Notes: generated from the letters alone by a model not told the origin. Positions 31,525 to 41,852 are shown, numbered from the stretch's first letter. The stretch is 64,000 nucleotides of DNA from Leptothrix sp. (in: b-proteobacteria) (GCA_013822685.1 PNKV01000002.1:124001-188000); one strand, 5' to 3'. Made by a program: numbers and translations.

Positions 31525-31556
31525 AAAAAAAAAAGGACACCAAATGGTGTCCTTTT
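31525..31556 (-). terminator. Terminator of efp
   Basis: On the minus strand AAAGGACACC/GGTGTCCTTT is followed by a run of ten T residues. A classic strong intrinsic terminator 20 bases past the efp stop; it also separates efp from the receptor operon. Confidence 0.88.
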
Positions 31557-31575
31557 ATGAAGTGAAGCGAGCGGC

Positions 31576-32130
31576 TTAAACGCGCTTTTTGTACTCGTGC
31601 GTGCGGGTGTCGATTTCGATCTTGTCGCCCGAATCAACGAACAGGGGCACGGGGATCTCGAAGCCGGTGCCAACCACGCGGGCAGGCTTCATGACCTTGC
31701 CGGAGGTGTCGCCCTTGACGGCGGGTTCGGTTTCGATTTCGCGCACGATGGTGGTGGGCAACTCGACCGAGATGGCCTTGCCGTCGTAGAACACCACTTC
31801 AGCGGCCATGCCGTCTTGCAAGTAGTTGATCGCATCGCCCATGTTCTCGGCTTCGATCTCGAACTGGTTGTACTCGGCGTCCATGAAGGCGTACATGGGG
31901 TCGGCGAAGTAGGAGTAGGTGCATTCCTTCTTGTCGAGGATGACCTGGTCCATCTTGTCGTCGGCCTTGAACACGGTTTCTTGACCGAAGCCGTTCAGCA
32001 GGCTCTTCATCTTGATGCGGACCGTGGCGGCGCCGCGGCCACCGCGGCTGTATTCGGTCCTGAGGACGACCATCGGGTCCTTGCCCTGCATGATCACGTT
32101 GCCAGCGCGGATTTCTTGTGCGGTTTTCAT
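31576..32130 (-). CDS. efp: Translation elongation factor P
   Basis: EF-P relieves ribosome stalling at polyproline. The 184-residue protein has three beta-barrel domains, starting [13 protein letters not shown]. The tip loop reads [11 protein letters not shown], placing Arg at position 32. In organisms with EarP this arginine is rhamnosylated, in contrast to the beta-lysylated lysine of E. coli. The ATG at 32130 gives the family start. It lies 43 bases after earP on the same strand and ends at a strong terminator. Confidence 0.97.
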   Translation of the reverse strand: MKTAQEIRAGNVIMQGKDPMVVLRTEYSRGGRGAATVRIKMKSLLNGFGQETVFKADDKMDQVILDKKECTYSYFADPMYAFMDAEYNQFEIEAENMGDAINYLQDGMAAEVVFYDGKAISVELPTTIVREIETEPAVKGDTSGKVMKPARVVGTGFEIPVPLFVDSGDKIEIDTRTHEYKKRV

Positions 32131-32173
32131 GGTGGATTCCCGAGGGGGTCGTGTTTGAGCAAAGCCTTGGATT

Positions 32174-33277
32174 TTAACGCCTATCTGAGACAAAACCGCA
32201 AAGCTGCGTCACGAGATCCGGAATTTCAGCCAATCTTTGGCGAGCGCTGCCTTGGCTCGCCGCCCACCTTGGGTCGTTCACCAAGGAGGGCAGGGCCGCG
32301 AAATTGCCCGCTGCAGGGGGCCGCAAGCCGTTCCAGTTGAGCCACAAGCCACGCACCTCGCGGGTCAGATCCTCGGGCCAGCCGGCCATCCAGAGGTCCA
32401 TGAAGGCGGCGAGCTTGCCGGCATGCACACCGTCGTCCTGCGGATAGATGTGCCAGACATGGGGCTGGCCGGCCCAAAGCGCGCGCACCGCGGAGTCTTC
32501 GCCGCGCACAAAATTGAGGTCGCAGGCCCAGAGCAGGCGGTCGAACTCGCGTTGGCTGATGGCGGGCAACTCGTGCAGTCTCAAAGTGCTGACGGGCGGG
32601 TGCGCGGCCTGCCATTGCCGCGCCAAGTCCGTGGCAAAGCCCGGGGTGACCAGCACCTGGATGTCGGCGCCACTGTCCGCCAAGCCGTCCAGCAAGGCCC
32701 CCACGGGCGCAGCTTCATAACAAAACACTGACAGCCACAAGGTGTCGGGCGGGGGCGGTTTGATGCCCAGTGCCGCAGCCCAGTGCGCCCGGTGCTGGCG
32801 GTGGTCAGACTCCCAGGCCTGGCGCGCTGCCATCAAACCGGTTTCGCGCAACAGGCCCCCCGTGGCCGCGGTGAAGCCAGGGTAGAGAAACCACTTGGAC
32901 AAGCCCTTGCCCGGGCCGCTCATCACGGGCGAGCGCAGGCCGTGGCAGCGCTCCACCCAGGGTTCCGCGCTCAGGTATTCCAGGTTGATCCAGACCGGGG
33001 GCACGGGGCGCTGCATGCGTGCCACGAAGGCGTCCGGCGGGTTGCAGCCAAAGGCCTCGATGACGACGTCGCCAGGCTCCTGCGCCTGGGCATCCCAATC
33101 AAGAACCTGGATGTGGGCCGGGCACAGCCGCTCAGGGGCCATCCAGCGCAATGCGCTAGGGTCGTCCACCCACAAGCGGACGGCATGGCCACGCTCGGCC
33201 AGGTCGGCGCTCAGGCGCCAGCAAACGCCGATGTCACCGAAGTTGTCGACGACGCGGCAAAACACATCCCACAGCAT
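32174..33277 (-). CDS. earP: EF-P arginine rhamnosyltransferase EarP
   Basis: EarP transfers rhamnose from TDP-rhamnose to Arg32 of EF-P. The 367-residue protein is a GT-B fold enzyme of the DUF2331 family, starting [21 protein letters not shown], which carries the conserved D-N-F-G-D-I-G nucleophile region including the catalytic aspartates. The C-terminal half includes [26 protein letters not shown]. Adjacency to an EF-P with Arg32 confirms the identity. TDP-rhamnose synthesis genes are not in the window. Confidence 0.93.
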   Translation of the reverse strand: MLWDVFCRVVDNFGDIGVCWRLSADLAERGHAVRLWVDDPSALRWMAPERLCPAHIQVLDWDAQAQEPGDVVIEAFGCNPPDAFVARMQRPVPPVWINLEYLSAEPWVERCHGLRSPVMSGPGKGLSKWFLYPGFTAATGGLLRETGLMAARQAWESDHRQHRAHWAAALGIKPPPPDTLWLSVFCYEAAPVGALLDGLADSGADIQVLVTPGFATDLARQWQAAHPPVSTLRLHELPAISQREFDRLLWACDLNFVRGEDSAVRALWAGQPHVWHIYPQDDGVHAGKLAAFMDLWMAGWPEDLTREVRGLWLNWNGLRPPAAGNFAALPSLVNDPRWAASQGSARQRLAEIPDLVTQLCGFVSDRR

Positions 33278-33287
33278 GGCGCGGCGT

Positions 33288-33959
33288 TCAGGCGGGCTTG
33301 GCCAGCACGCGCAGCAACCAGCGGTTCAGGTCGGCGATCTCCTGGGCGCAAACGGAATGCGGCATGGGGTACTCGTGCCATTCGATCTGGTAGCCCAGCG
33401 ACTGCAGCAGATCGCGTGAGGCGGTGCCCCGGTCAAAGGGCACCACAGAGTCGTGGCTGCCATGGGCCATGAAAATGGGCACCTCGTGGTTGCCGCTGTG
33501 GCGCTCGGCGGCGGTTTGCGCAGCCAGTGGCAGGTAGCCCGACAGGCCGACAATGCCGGCCAGGCGCTCTTCATGCCGCAAACCGGTCTGCAAGGCCATG
33601 GCGCAGCCTTGCGAAAAGCCCATCACCACGATGCGCGAGGCGGGCACGCCACGCGACTTTTCTCGGGCAATCAGCGCCTCGACGGTGGCCTGTGATTCGC
33701 GCAAGCCTTGCTCGTCCTCGCGGCGCGTCAGTTCGGTGCCCATGATGTCGTACCAGGCCCGCATCACGTGGCCGCCGTTGATGGTGACCGGCCGAGTTGG
33801 AGCGTGGGGAAACACGAAGCGCACTGGCCCCACGACATCCAGGTTCAGCTCTTCCGCCACGGGCACGAAGTCATTGCCATCCGCGCCCAGGCCGTGCAGC
33901 ACGATGATGCTGGCGGTGGGCTGGTCGCCCGTTTCAATTTCGATCAATTCAAGCGACAT
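33288..33959 (-). CDS. Carboxylesterase/phospholipase-type alpha/beta hydrolase
   Basis: A 223-residue alpha/beta hydrolase with the nucleophile elbow VMGFSQGCAMAL (Ser near 116) and HGLGADGNDF as oxyanion region near residues 22-31. The catalytic Asp is in HGSHDSVVPF and the His in YPMPHSV. The family (carboxylesterase 2, acyl-protein-thioesterase-like) hydrolyses short-chain esters or lysophospholipids. It is first in a minus-strand group with earP and efp, ten bases before earP. Confidence 0.88.
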   Translation of the reverse strand: MSLELIEIETGDQPTASIIVLHGLGADGNDFVPVAEELNLDVVGPVRFVFPHAPTRPVTINGGHVMRAWYDIMGTELTRREDEQGLRESQATVEALIAREKSRGVPASRIVVMGFSQGCAMALQTGLRHEERLAGIVGLSGYLPLAAQTAAERHSGNHEVPIFMAHGSHDSVVPFDRGTASRDLLQSLGYQIEWHEYPMPHSVCAQEIADLNRWLLRVLAKPA

Positions 33960-33992
33960 GATGGGCGGTTCCCGAGGGTGACGAACGCGCCC

Positions 33993-34021
33993 ATTTTAAT
34001 GATTGGCTCAGTGGCTGTCAG
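33993..34021 (-). promoter_or_regulatory. Predicted promoter for esterase-earP-efp
   Basis: On the minus strand CTGACA and TAAAAT are spaced by 17 bases. The -35 overlaps the end of the carotenoid oxygenase gene. Start of transcription would be about 25 bases before the esterase ATG. Confidence 0.5.
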
Positions 34022-35423
34022 GGATCCAGTTGCCGTGGAAGCCGGCGGGCACCCGTGCCGGCAAATGCACCACCGCCTGCGGTGGGCCGCTCAGGTCTTG
34101 CGCGTTGACGATGACCAGGTCGCTGCGCTGCGTGTTGGCATCGTGAACGTAAGACATTAGCCAGCCGTCGTCCTCGGCCGCGCCGCCTTGGCGCGGCACG
34201 AACACCGCCTCGCCGGTCGACCTTCCGGCGCCATGGTCGTGGGTCAAGGTGCTGCCGGTGTGCAGATCGTGGCGGAACAGGCCGCGCGCCTGCTCCGCGT
34301 TGCTGAAGCCCACGGTGTAGGCATACCGGTAGGGCCGCGTGTTCAGCGTTTCATTGCAGCGCGGGAACTCCTGGTTTTGCTCCGACACCACTGTGCGTTT
34401 CACCATCCCGCGCGCCGGGTCGATGTGCCAACGCTCGAAAGTGATGCGTGTGCCATCGGCTTCCGGCCCGATGCGTGACCGGTCGAACATGCGGTCGTGC
34501 ACCACCACATCCAGCATCACACCCCCATCGTCCAGATCGTAGGCATTGCAGGTGTGGAAAACGTAGCAAGGATCGACCGGAACCCAGCGAACGTCTTTGG
34601 CCGTGCCATTTCTGGGCAGCAGGCCCACGCGCGCTGGGTGCCGGTCGTTCCAGCCATAGGGCAGCCTCGATCCCTGGAACACGTGCTTGACCGAGAACGT
34701 CACCGGCAAATCGAGGATGACGACCTGGCTGCGTGTGATGGCGCAATCGTGGATCATGGGGCCGTGCTTGACGGGCACTTCAACCACCTTGGTGACTTGG
34801 CATTGGGCATCGACCACCACATGGCTGACGCGGTTGGGTTTCAAGGCGTCATAGCAGATGGCATGTGCTTCGCCCGTGGCCGGGTCGACGCGGGGATGGG
34901 CCGTGAAAGCGCGCAAGGCCGTGCTGTCAAACAGCCCATGCTTGATGGTGTCCATTTCGCCATTGAGTTCGACGGGCAGGGCGCCTGCCTCGACCGACGC
35001 CCAGATGCGCCCGCCATGCCCAAAGACATTCGTGTTGACCACGTCGATCACGCCTCGGCGCGGCCCGGGCGCCTTGGCGCGGTTCTGCTTGCTTCGCACT
35101 GAGTCGGTCCCGACCCAACGGTTGCGGTACCAGGCGGCCTGGCCGTTCTCTAGGCGCAAGCCGTGGACCATGCCGTCGCCCGTGAACCAATGGTAGGCGC
35201 CGGGGTTGGAAACCTGCATGGGATTGGGCCCGATGCGGGCGTACACGCCGTTCAGCTCGCGGGGCAACTCACCCGTGACGGCCAGCCTGGTCTCGGTGCG
35301 CTCTTGGGCGACTGGCGCGTAGATGCCTTCCAGGTACAGGTTGGAATTCGAATACGGCACGCGGCTTTGCAAGCGGGCGCTCAACCAGGCGACCGCGCGC
35401 TCTTTCAAGGAGAGTGAAGACAT
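34008..35423 (-). CDS. Carotenoid oxygenase family protein
   Basis: A 471-residue RPE65/CCD-family protein that would cleave carotenoids, apocarotenoids or stilbene-like double bonds with a non-heme iron held by four His. The conserved start is PVAQERTETRLAVTGELPRELNGVYARIGPNP. Putative iron-ligand histidines lie in FTAHPRVDP, MIHDCAIT, FHTCNAYD and the final FHGNW. ATG 35423 follows AAAGGAAA and is preferred to an in-frame codon at 35531 that overlaps the divergent regulator. It is probably controlled by that TetR regulator. Confidence 0.88.
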   Translation of the reverse strand: MSSLSLKERAVAWLSARLQSRVPYSNSNLYLEGIYAPVAQERTETRLAVTGELPRELNGVYARIGPNPMQVSNPGAYHWFTGDGMVHGLRLENGQAAWYRNRWVGTDSVRSKQNRAKAPGPRRGVIDVVNTNVFGHGGRIWASVEAGALPVELNGEMDTIKHGLFDSTALRAFTAHPRVDPATGEAHAICYDALKPNRVSHVVVDAQCQVTKVVEVPVKHGPMIHDCAITRSQVVILDLPVTFSVKHVFQGSRLPYGWNDRHPARVGLLPRNGTAKDVRWVPVDPCYVFHTCNAYDLDDGGVMLDVVVHDRMFDRSRIGPEADGTRITFERWHIDPARGMVKRTVVSEQNQEFPRCNETLNTRPYRYAYTVGFSNAEQARGLFRHDLHTGSTLTHDHGAGRSTGEAVFVPRQGGAAEDDGWLMSYVHDANTQRSDLVIVNAQDLSGPPQAVVHLPARVPAGFHGNWIPDSH

Positions 35424-35451
35424 GGCGTTTTCCTTTGCCGACTGACTTGAT

Positions 35452-35495
35452 GTGTACAGCGTGAACACTGTGCAAGCCAATGTGTGCAATGTCAA
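35452..35495. promoter_or_regulatory. Divergent control region with candidate TetR operator
   Basis: GTGTACAGCGTGAACAC (35452-35468) is an imperfect 17-base palindrome. On the minus strand TTGACA (35495-35490) and CACAGT (35472-35467) with a 17-base spacer form the likely carotenoid-oxygenase promoter, and the palindrome touches its -10. TTGCACA is also directly repeated 14 bases apart in the spacer. Confidence 0.45.
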
Positions 35496-35518
35496 CATGA
35501 ATCGGTGAAAATCTGGCG

Positions 35519-36130
35519 ATGGCTGATTCACCTCTCAATCCTTCCGGTCCGTACCACCATGGCAATCTGCGCTCAACCCTGGTTGAACAGGGCTTGGTGT
35601 TGCTCGAGAGCAGCCAGCAAGGCGAGCTCAGCCTGCGCGAACTTGCCCGTCGTGTTGGTGTGTCGGCCAATGCGGCTTACCGGCACTTCGCCAACAAGGA
35701 AGCCTTGCTGGCCGCGCTGGCCGCTGAAGGGTTTCGTCGCCTCAATGCCGCACAGGTGGGCGCAGCCCTGGCAACGCCTGACGTGTTGAGGGGTTTTCGG
35801 GAGTCGGGCCGCGCCTACGTCAGGTTCGCCCAGGACAATCCTGCCTTGTTCCGATTGATGTTTGGCCGGTTGACATCGGGCAACCCCACCGAAGAGTTGT
35901 CAGAGGCCAGCCAGGCGTCGTTCCAGACCTTGCAGACAGCGGTGTCGACCTTGACTGGCGCACCCCTTGAGTCGCAGCAGACCACGGTCGTTGCCATGGT
36001 CGCCTGGAGCCTGGTGCACGGCCTCAGTCACCTGATTCTGGATGGCCAGCTGGACCACCATGGCGACAAGGCCGACGAATTGATCGACCAGATCATCAGC
36101 ACGGTGCAGCCCCCGCCTCCTTTGACGTGA
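35519..36130 (+). CDS. TetR/AcrR family regulator
   Basis: A 203-residue repressor-type protein. The helix-turn-helix is ELSLRELARRVGVSANAAYRHFANKEALL at about residues 37-65. The C-terminal domain (DNPALFRLMFG and MVAWSLVHGLSHLILDG) matches the WHG-type TetR effector domain. It is transcribed away from the carotenoid oxygenase gene, so that gene is the probable target, with a ligand related to its substrate. Confidence 0.88.
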   Translation: MADSPLNPSGPYHHGNLRSTLVEQGLVLLESSQQGELSLRELARRVGVSANAAYRHFANKEALLAALAAEGFRRLNAAQVGAALATPDVLRGFRESGRAYVRFAQDNPALFRLMFGRLTSGNPTEELSEASQASFQTLQTAVSTLTGAPLESQQTTVVAMVAWSLVHGLSHLILDGQLDHHGDKADELIDQIISTVQPPPPLT

Positions 36131-36139
36131 TCCGCGACA

Positions 36140-38086
36140 ATGCCGCCCATGACTGAGTCAGAACCTTTACCCGAGCCTGCGCAGGCCGATCGCGCCAAGG
36201 TGTGGGCCCGCCTGTTGGTGGAGGTGGCCGCGCTGCCGGGCCTGCCCGGCGTCTACCGCTACTTCGATGCCAAGGGCGACGTGCTTTATGTGGGCAAGGC
36301 GCGCGACCTCAAGAAACGCGTGTCCAGCTACTTCCAGAAAACCCACGGCGGCACGCGCATCGGACAGATGGTGTCGCGCATCGCGCGCATGGAAACCACC
36401 GTGGTCCGCAGCGAGGCTGAAGCCCTGCTGCTGGAAAACAACCTGATCAAAACGCTCAATCCGCGCTTCAACATCCTGTTCCGCGATGACAAGAGCTATC
36501 CCTATCTGAAGATCGCCTCACACGAGTTTCCGCGCCTAGCCTATTACCGTGGCGCGGTCGATCGCAAGCACCGCTATTTCGGCCCCTACCCGAACGCCTG
36601 GGCGGTGAAAGAGTCTATCCAGTTGCTGCAAAAAGTGTTCTTGCTGCGCACCTGCGAAGACTCGTTCTTCAAGCACCGCACGCGCCCCTGCTTGCTCTAT
36701 CAAATCAAGCGCTGCAGCGGCCCTTGCGTGGACCTCATCAGTGGCGATGACTACCAGCGCAGCGTCATGCAGGCCGAGCAGTTCTTGCTAGGCGAGCAGG
36801 AAACGGTCATGCAAAGCCTGCAGGCGCAGATGATGGATTACGCCGAGCGCATGGAGTACGAGCAGGCCGCCGAAATCCGCAACCAGATCGGCGCCTTGTC
36901 CAAGGTGCTGCACCAGCAGTCGGTGGACACCGCGGTCGACAAGGATGTGGATGTGCTGGCCGTGAAAGTGCAGGGCGGCCGCGCCTGCGTGAACCTGGCC
37001 ATGGTGCGGGGCGGGCGCCACCTGGGCGACCGGGCGCATTTCCCGGTGCACGTGCAAGAACAGGTGCTGGCCGAAGAAGAGCAGGCGGCCACCTCCTCGA
37101 ACCTGGCCCAGGCCACCGAGGTGCGGGTGCTCGAAGCCTTCCTGGCGCAGCACTACCTGGGTGGCGTGGTGCCTTCCATGCTGGTGCTCAGCCACCCGGT
37201 CGATCCCGCCCTCATCGCGGCGCTCGGTGAACAAAGCGAGCGCAAAGTGCAGGTGTTGATCCAACCCAGAGAAGAGCGCCGCGCCTGGCTCGACATGGCC
37301 ATCACCGGAGCCGACCTTGCCTTGGCCCGCCTGCTCAGCGAAGAAGGCTCGCAACAAGCCCGCACCCGCGCCTTGGTCGAGGCCCTGGACCTGGCGATGG
37401 ACCCCGGTGACGGCGCCGGTGAAAGCAGCGACCCTCTGGCCAAACTGCGCATCGAGTGCTTCGACATCAGCCACACCGCGGGCGAGGCCACGCAGGCCTC
37501 GTGCGTGGTGTATGAACAGCACCGCATGCAGTCCTCGCAATACCGCCGCTACAACATCAAGGACATCACGGGGGGCGACGACTACGCTGCCATGAAGCAG
37601 GTGCTGGAGCGCCGCTATGGTGCGGCCAAACCTGAGCACATCCCCCACGTCGTGCTGATCGACGGTGGCAAAGGGCAGGTGTCCATGGCCCGCGAGGTGT
37701 TCGAGGCCCTGGGCCTGGACTTGTCCATCATCGTGGGCGTTGAAAAAGGCGAGGGCCGCAAAGTGGGCCTGGAAGAGCTGGTCTTTGCCGATGGCCGCCC
37801 CAAGTTGCAGCTGGCGCCCACCTCGGCCGCGCTGATGCTGGTGGCGCAGATTCGCGATGAGGCGCACCGATTTGCCATCACTGGAATGCGCGCCAAGCGT
37901 GCCAGTGTGCGCACCGGCGGCAGTCGCTTGGAGGACATTCCCGGCGTGGGGCCCAAGCGGCGTGCCAAACTACTGCAGCGGTTTGGCGGCGTTCGCGGCG
38001 TCACCTCGGCCAGCATGGAAGAGCTGGCCACCGTCGAAGGCATATCCCGAGAATTGGCCGAGGAGATCTACCGTGCCCTGCACTGA
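36140..38086 (+). CDS. uvrC: UvrABC system protein C
   Basis: UvrC makes both incisions in nucleotide excision repair. The 648-residue protein has an N-terminal GIY-YIG nuclease domain ([20 protein letters not shown], residues about 35-54). A Cys-rich loop ([15 protein letters not shown]), a UVR domain for UvrB contact ([18 protein letters not shown]) and an RNase-H-like endonuclease domain with DGGKGQ follow. A tandem helix-hairpin-helix ends it. No LexA box is visible upstream, unlike in some bacteria. ATG 36149 is an alternative start. Confidence 0.96.
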   Translation: MPPMTESEPLPEPAQADRAKVWARLLVEVAALPGLPGVYRYFDAKGDVLYVGKARDLKKRVSSYFQKTHGGTRIGQMVSRIARMETTVVRSEAEALLLENNLIKTLNPRFNILFRDDKSYPYLKIASHEFPRLAYYRGAVDRKHRYFGPYPNAWAVKESIQLLQKVFLLRTCEDSFFKHRTRPCLLYQIKRCSGPCVDLISGDDYQRSVMQAEQFLLGEQETVMQSLQAQMMDYAERMEYEQAAEIRNQIGALSKVLHQQSVDTAVDKDVDVLAVKVQGGRACVNLAMVRGGRHLGDRAHFPVHVQEQVLAEEEQAATSSNLAQATEVRVLEAFLAQHYLGGVVPSMLVLSHPVDPALIAALGEQSERKVQVLIQPREERRAWLDMAITGADLALARLLSEEGSQQARTRALVEALDLAMDPGDGAGESSDPLAKLRIECFDISHTAGEATQASCVVYEQHRMQSSQYRRYNIKDITGGDDYAAMKQVLERRYGAAKPEHIPHVVLIDGGKGQVSMAREVFEALGLDLSIIVGVEKGEGRKVGLEELVFADGRPKLQLAPTSAALMLVAQIRDEAHRFAITGMRAKRASVRTGGSRLEDIPGVGPKRRAKLLQRFGGVRGVTSASMEELATVEGISRELAEEIYRALH

Positions 38087-38090
38087 CAGC

Positions 38091-38621
38091 ATGAAAAGAT
38101 TGATGTTCACAGGCTGCCTGATGGCCGTCATGGGCACCACCGCCTGGCTGGCCGGTTGCGCCTCCAAGAACCAGGGCGCGGCCCCATCGCCTGGCACCAC
38201 CTCGGCAACCGCCAAGCCCGCGCCAGAGCCGGCTGCATTCGGTGGCACAGTCAAGCCTGGGGGGCGCGTGACCCTGCCGGCACCCAGCAAATCCCGCAAC
38301 TGGAAAGAAGTCCGCCTGCAGGCCGCGCGTCGCCTGGTGGCCGCCAATCCCGACATCACCTACATGGGCAAGCCGCCCGATTTGCTCCGAGCCATCCCCG
38401 TGCTGACCTTCGAGCTCAACGCAGATGGCAGCATTCGCCGCGTGGAAGTCATGCGCTACCCCAGCCAGGACCGCGAAACCGTCAACATCGCGATCGATTC
38501 CATGCGCAGGGCGGCGCCCTTTGGCGATGTGTCGCACCTGCCCAAACCCTGGCGTTTCAACGAGACCTTTCTGTTCAACAACCAGCACAAGTTCAAACCC
38601 ATGACTTTGGATCAACTTTGA
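38091..38621 (+). CDS. Lipoprotein with TonB-like C-terminal domain
   Basis: A 176-residue protein with a signal peptide and lipobox AWLAGC, so it should be lipidated. A proline/alanine-rich linker is followed by a small domain (VLTFELNADGSIRRVEVMRYPS) that resembles the TonB C-terminal fold. It follows uvrC by four bases and precedes pgsA. No specific role can be assigned; it is likely an envelope protein. Confidence 0.75.
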   Translation: MKRLMFTGCLMAVMGTTAWLAGCASKNQGAAPSPGTTSATAKPAPEPAAFGGTVKPGGRVTLPAPSKSRNWKEVRLQAARRLVAANPDITYMGKPPDLLRAIPVLTFELNADGSIRRVEVMRYPSQDRETVNIAIDSMRRAAPFGDVSHLPKPWRFNETFLFNNQHKFKPMTLDQL

Positions 38622-38648
38622 TCCCCGTCTTCACGGCACAATCGCGTC

Positions 38649-39215
38649 ATGTTTTTAACTTTGCCCACCTTGCTCACATGGGCGCGGATCGTTGCGATTC
38701 CGCTGATCGTGGGATGCTTTTACCTGCCCTTACCCATGGCGCAGATCAATCTGCTGTCGTGCGTGCTGTTCATCGTCGTGGCTTTAACGGACTGGGCTGA
38801 CGGCTGGCTGGCCCGCCGCTTGAACCAGACTTCGGCTTTCGGGGCTTTCCTGGATCCGGTGGCCGACAAGTTCCTGGTGTGCGCGTCCTTGTTGATCTTG
38901 CTTGAGCTGGGGCGGGTCAACGCCCTGGTGGCGCTCATCATCATTGGCCGAGAGATCGCCATTTCAGCCCTGCGTGAATGGATGGCTCAGATTGGTGCAT
39001 CTCGCAGCGTGGCCGTCCATATGCTGGGCAAGTTCAAGACCGCGGCGCAGATGGCCGCCATCGTCCTGCTGCTGTTCGATGGCGAAATTTTTGGCCTGAT
39101 CCACACGCGTGTCTGGGGCACCTGGCTGATCTACGCCGCCTGCGGTCTCACCATCTGGTCGATGGTGTACTACCTGCAGAAATCCCTGCCAGCCATCCGC
39201 GCCAAGGCAGGCTGA
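38649..39215 (+). CDS. pgsA: CDP-diacylglycerol-glycerol-3-phosphate 3-phosphatidyltransferase
   Basis: PgsA makes phosphatidylglycerol phosphate from CDP-diacylglycerol and glycerol 3-phosphate. The 188-residue membrane protein has the CDP-alcohol phosphotransferase signature D-G-x2-A-R-x8-G-x3-D-x3-D, here [20 protein letters not shown] and then VAD. Four to five membrane segments are visible. It follows uvrC and the lipoprotein; uvrC-pgsA adjacency is widespread in proteobacteria. Confidence 0.95.
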   Translation: MFLTLPTLLTWARIVAIPLIVGCFYLPLPMAQINLLSCVLFIVVALTDWADGWLARRLNQTSAFGAFLDPVADKFLVCASLLILLELGRVNALVALIIIGREIAISALREWMAQIGASRSVAVHMLGKFKTAAQMAAIVLLLFDGEIFGLIHTRVWGTWLIYAACGLTIWSMVYYLQKSLPAIRAKAG

Positions 39216-39411
39216 CAAGCCGAAATCAGGGCTGCGTGTCAAGCGTGCATACACGCCCTCCAGGGCGATAGTGCCGGTGAGGATTGGGCATAGAATGATT
39301 TCTCTGTTTTATCCGCAGCAGGTATTTCGGTGCTGCACACATCGCCCCAGCGCTGTTAGTACGTTCGTTTTGTGGAACTCGTTTTGTGACGCCTTCAAGA
39401 AGGGATTTTTT

Positions 39412-39684
39412 GTGAACAAGTCCGAGTTGATTGAACACATTGCCAAGCAAGCTGACATCTCCAAAGCCGCTGCTGGTCGTGCGCTGGACGCCTTGATTGG
39501 CGGTGTGCGGACCACGCTGAAAAAGGGCGGGACGGTCTCGCTGGTTGGGTTTGGTACGTTCGCGGTCTCCACGCGCGCTGCACGCACGGGCCGCAATCCA
39601 CGCACCGGCGATGCCATCAAGATCAAGAAGGCCAAAGTGCCCAAGTTCCGCCCGGGCAAGGCCCTCAAAGACGCGGTGAACTAA
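39412..39684 (+). CDS. hup: HU-family DNA-binding protein
   Basis: HU bends and compacts DNA as a dimer. The 90-residue protein has the family's start [21 protein letters not shown], the saddle strand [21 protein letters not shown] with the intercalating proline, and the C-terminal [12 protein letters not shown]. The start is taken as GTG 39412, eight bases after AAGAAGGG; upstream in-frame ATG codons at 39271 give an implausible extension. It is followed by tRNA-Val and ppiD; hupB-ppiD adjacency also occurs in E. coli. Confidence 0.94.
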   Translation: MNKSELIEHIAKQADISKAAAGRALDALIGGVRTTLKKGGTVSLVGFGTFAVSTRAARTGRNPRTGDAIKIKKAKVPKFRPGKALKDAVN

Positions 39685-39706
39685 ACTATCGTTTTCTGAA
39701 TCTATT

Positions 39707-39782
39707 GGGTGCTTAGCTCAGTTGGCAGAGCGGCGCCTTTACACGGCGTAGGTCGGCGGTTCGACCCCGTCAGCACCCACCA
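39707..39782 (+). tRNA. tRNA-Val (TAC)
   Basis: A 76-base cloverleaf with encoded CCA. The acceptor stem is GGGTGCT/AGCACCC, the anticodon loop TTTACAC carries TAC, and the T-loop is GGTTCGACCCC. It lies 23 bases after the HU gene and may be cut from the HU transcript. Confidence 0.95.
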
Positions 39783-39797
39783 CCGATCGCGATGATG

Positions 39798-39823
39798 CAA
39801 AGGCGGACCACGGTTCGCCTTTG
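39798..39823 (+). terminator. Hairpin after tRNA-Val
   Basis: CAAAGGCG/CGCCTTTG with an inner short pairing forms a stem 16 bases after the tRNA. The following sequence (TCTCGTTTG) is only weakly T-rich, so termination may be partial. Confidence 0.4.
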
Positions 39824-39882
39824 TCTCGTTTGCAATCCGGTTTTCCTGAACCCTGTGACCCGGCCCCGGCCGTAGCCCGCTC

Positions 39883-41829
39883 ATGTTTGATTTCGTTCGC
39901 AAGCACACACGTGTCATGCAAGGCCTTCTGGTGTTGCTGATCGTGCCTTCCTTTGTTCTCGTCGGCGTTGAGAGCTATTCAAAGTTCATGGACGAAGATG
40001 GCATTGTGGCCAAGGTGGCCGGCAAGGACATCACGCAGACCGAGTGGGATCAGGCCCATCGCCGCATGGTCGAGCGCGTTCGCTCCCAGCAGCCCGATGC
40101 CGATCCCAGCACTTTTGACAAGCCCGAGTTCAAAAAGCAGGTGCTCGAATCCCTGGTGCGCGAATACGTGCTGAGCGTGGCTTCCCGCGACTTGAACCTG
40201 CGGGCCGCAGACGCCCGCCTGGTGCGGATGTTCGCCACCGACCAGCAGTACGCTTTCTTGCGCAACCCCGATGGCTCGCTGAACAAAGAGCTGCTCCAGG
40301 CCCAAGGCATGACCGCGGCCCAGTTCGCCGAGCGCTTGCGCCTGGACATGTCGGTGAACCAGGTGCTGGGTGGCGTGGCCGGCACGGGCCTCACCTCCAC
40401 GGTGTCCAACCGCGAGGCGGTTGAGGCCCTGTTCCAGGTTCGCGAAGTGCAGTGGATGAAGTTCGAGCCCAAGAATTACGTCGCTCAACTCAATCCCACG
40501 GCGGACCAGCTCAAGGCGTTTTACAACAGCCCGGCCAACACCAAGGATTTCACGGTGCCCGAAAAGGCTGACGTTGAATATGTGGTGCTGGACCTGGACG
40601 TGCTGAAAAAAGGCGTCTCGGTTCCTGAAGAAGAGCTGCGCCGCTCTTACCAGGAAAACATCACCCGATTCACCCAGCCCGAAGAGCGCCGCGCCAGCCA
40701 CATCCTGATCAAGGCTGAAAAGAGCGCGCCCGCTGCGCAGAAGCAAGCCGCTCAGGCCAAGGCCGAGCAGTTGCTGGCCCAACTCAAGAAAGATCCCGCC
40801 CAGTTTGCGGAGTTGGCCAAGAAGAACTCTGACGACCCAGGTTCCGCCGTCAACGGTGGCGACCTTGATTTCTTTGGCCGTGGCGCCATGGCCAAGCCTT
40901 TCGAAGACGCGGCTTTCAGCCTCAAGCAGGGCGACATCAGCGGCGTGGTTGAAACCGACTACGGCTACCACATCATCACGGTGACTGGCGTGCGTGGCGG
41001 ACAGCCCCAGCCTTTCGAAGCCGTGCGGGCCCAGATCGAAGACGACGCCCGCAAGCAACTGGCGCAGCGCCAGTATGCCGAGGCCGCCGAGAGCTTCACC
41101 AACAAGGTTTATGAACAGCCGGACAGCCTCAAGCCCGTGTCCGATGACCTGAAGCTGACCGTGCAAAAGGCCGGCGATGTCTTGCGCAGCCCGGGCACCA
41201 AGGACCAAGGCGTGTTGGGCAATGCGCGCTTGCTGGAGGCCTTGTTTGACCCCAGCAACCGTGCCAAGAACCGCAACACCGAAGCCATTGAAGTGGGCCC
41301 CAACAAGCTGGTGTCGGCACGCATCGTGAAGTACACCCCCGCCAGCAAGCCACCTTTTGAGCAAGTGCAAGCTCAGGTCCGCGAGCGCTGGGTGGCGGCT
41401 GAGTCCGTCAAGGCGGCCCGTCAGGATGCTGACCAAAAGCTGGCCATGTGGAAGCAAGCACCCGACAAGGCCCAGTTGCCTGCGCCGGTGCAAATGTCGC
41501 GTCGCCTGGTCTTCTCTCAACCGCCCGCCGTGCTTGATGCCGCGTTGCGCGTGCCCGAGAAGCAATTGCCTGCCTGGGTGGTGGTCGACATCGGCAATGA
41601 AGGTTCGGCGCTGTTGAAGGTGAACAAAGTGCTGCCTTTGCAGATCACGCCACAAGAAGTGCAAGAGACCGAAGCGCAGTTCGCCGGATACTGGGGCAAG
41701 GCAGAAGCCGATGCCTACTTCAACTCTTTGAAGAAGAAGTACAAGGTGGAGTACTTGAATGGCGGCAAGAAGTTGATGGAAGAAAGCGCCAAACCCGATG
41801 AAGCGCAAAAAACTGCGTCAGCGCTCTGA
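39883..41829 (+). CDS. ppiD: PpiD-like peptidyl-prolyl isomerase
   Basis: PpiD is an inner-membrane-anchored periplasmic foldase associated with the Sec translocon. The 648-residue protein begins [24 protein letters not shown] with one membrane anchor near residues 12-30. It then has a SurA-type N-terminal region and a parvulin domain near residues 265-370 with [29 protein letters not shown] and [12 protein letters not shown] long C-terminal region follows. The parvulin core looks complete, unlike E. coli PpiD, which is nearly inactive. Confidence 0.9.
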   Translation: MFDFVRKHTRVMQGLLVLLIVPSFVLVGVESYSKFMDEDGIVAKVAGKDITQTEWDQAHRRMVERVRSQQPDADPSTFDKPEFKKQVLESLVREYVLSVASRDLNLRAADARLVRMFATDQQYAFLRNPDGSLNKELLQAQGMTAAQFAERLRLDMSVNQVLGGVAGTGLTSTVSNREAVEALFQVREVQWMKFEPKNYVAQLNPTADQLKAFYNSPANTKDFTVPEKADVEYVVLDLDVLKKGVSVPEEELRRSYQENITRFTQPEERRASHILIKAEKSAPAAQKQAAQAKAEQLLAQLKKDPAQFAELAKKNSDDPGSAVNGGDLDFFGRGAMAKPFEDAAFSLKQGDISGVVETDYGYHIITVTGVRGGQPQPFEAVRAQIEDDARKQLAQRQYAEAAESFTNKVYEQPDSLKPVSDDLKLTVQKAGDVLRSPGTKDQGVLGNARLLEALFDPSNRAKNRNTEAIEVGPNKLVSARIVKYTPASKPPFEQVQAQVRERWVAAESVKAARQDADQKLAMWKQAPDKAQLPAPVQMSRRLVFSQPPAVLDAALRVPEKQLPAWVVVDIGNEGSALLKVNKVLPLQITPQEVQETEAQFAGYWGKAEADAYFNSLKKKYKVEYLNGGKKLMEESAKPDEAQKTASAL

Positions 41830-41846
41830 TTCGCGTTTTTTGACGC

Positions 41847-41852
41847 TATAAT
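41847..41852 (+). promoter_or_regulatory. -10 element of the tRNA-His promoter
   Basis: A perfect TATAAT lies 16 bases before the tRNA-His 5' end. The matching -35 would overlap the ppiD stop codon and is weak. Confidence 0.55.

Noticed and set aside
39702..39917. Minus-strand frame with a TGSNRRPTPCKGAALP-like segment
   Set aside because: Antisense translation of tRNA-Val.
39979..41808. Minus-strand reading frame of 609 codons across ppiD
   Set aside because: Shadow of a confidently identified gene; leucine/histidine/glycine-rich with no domain.
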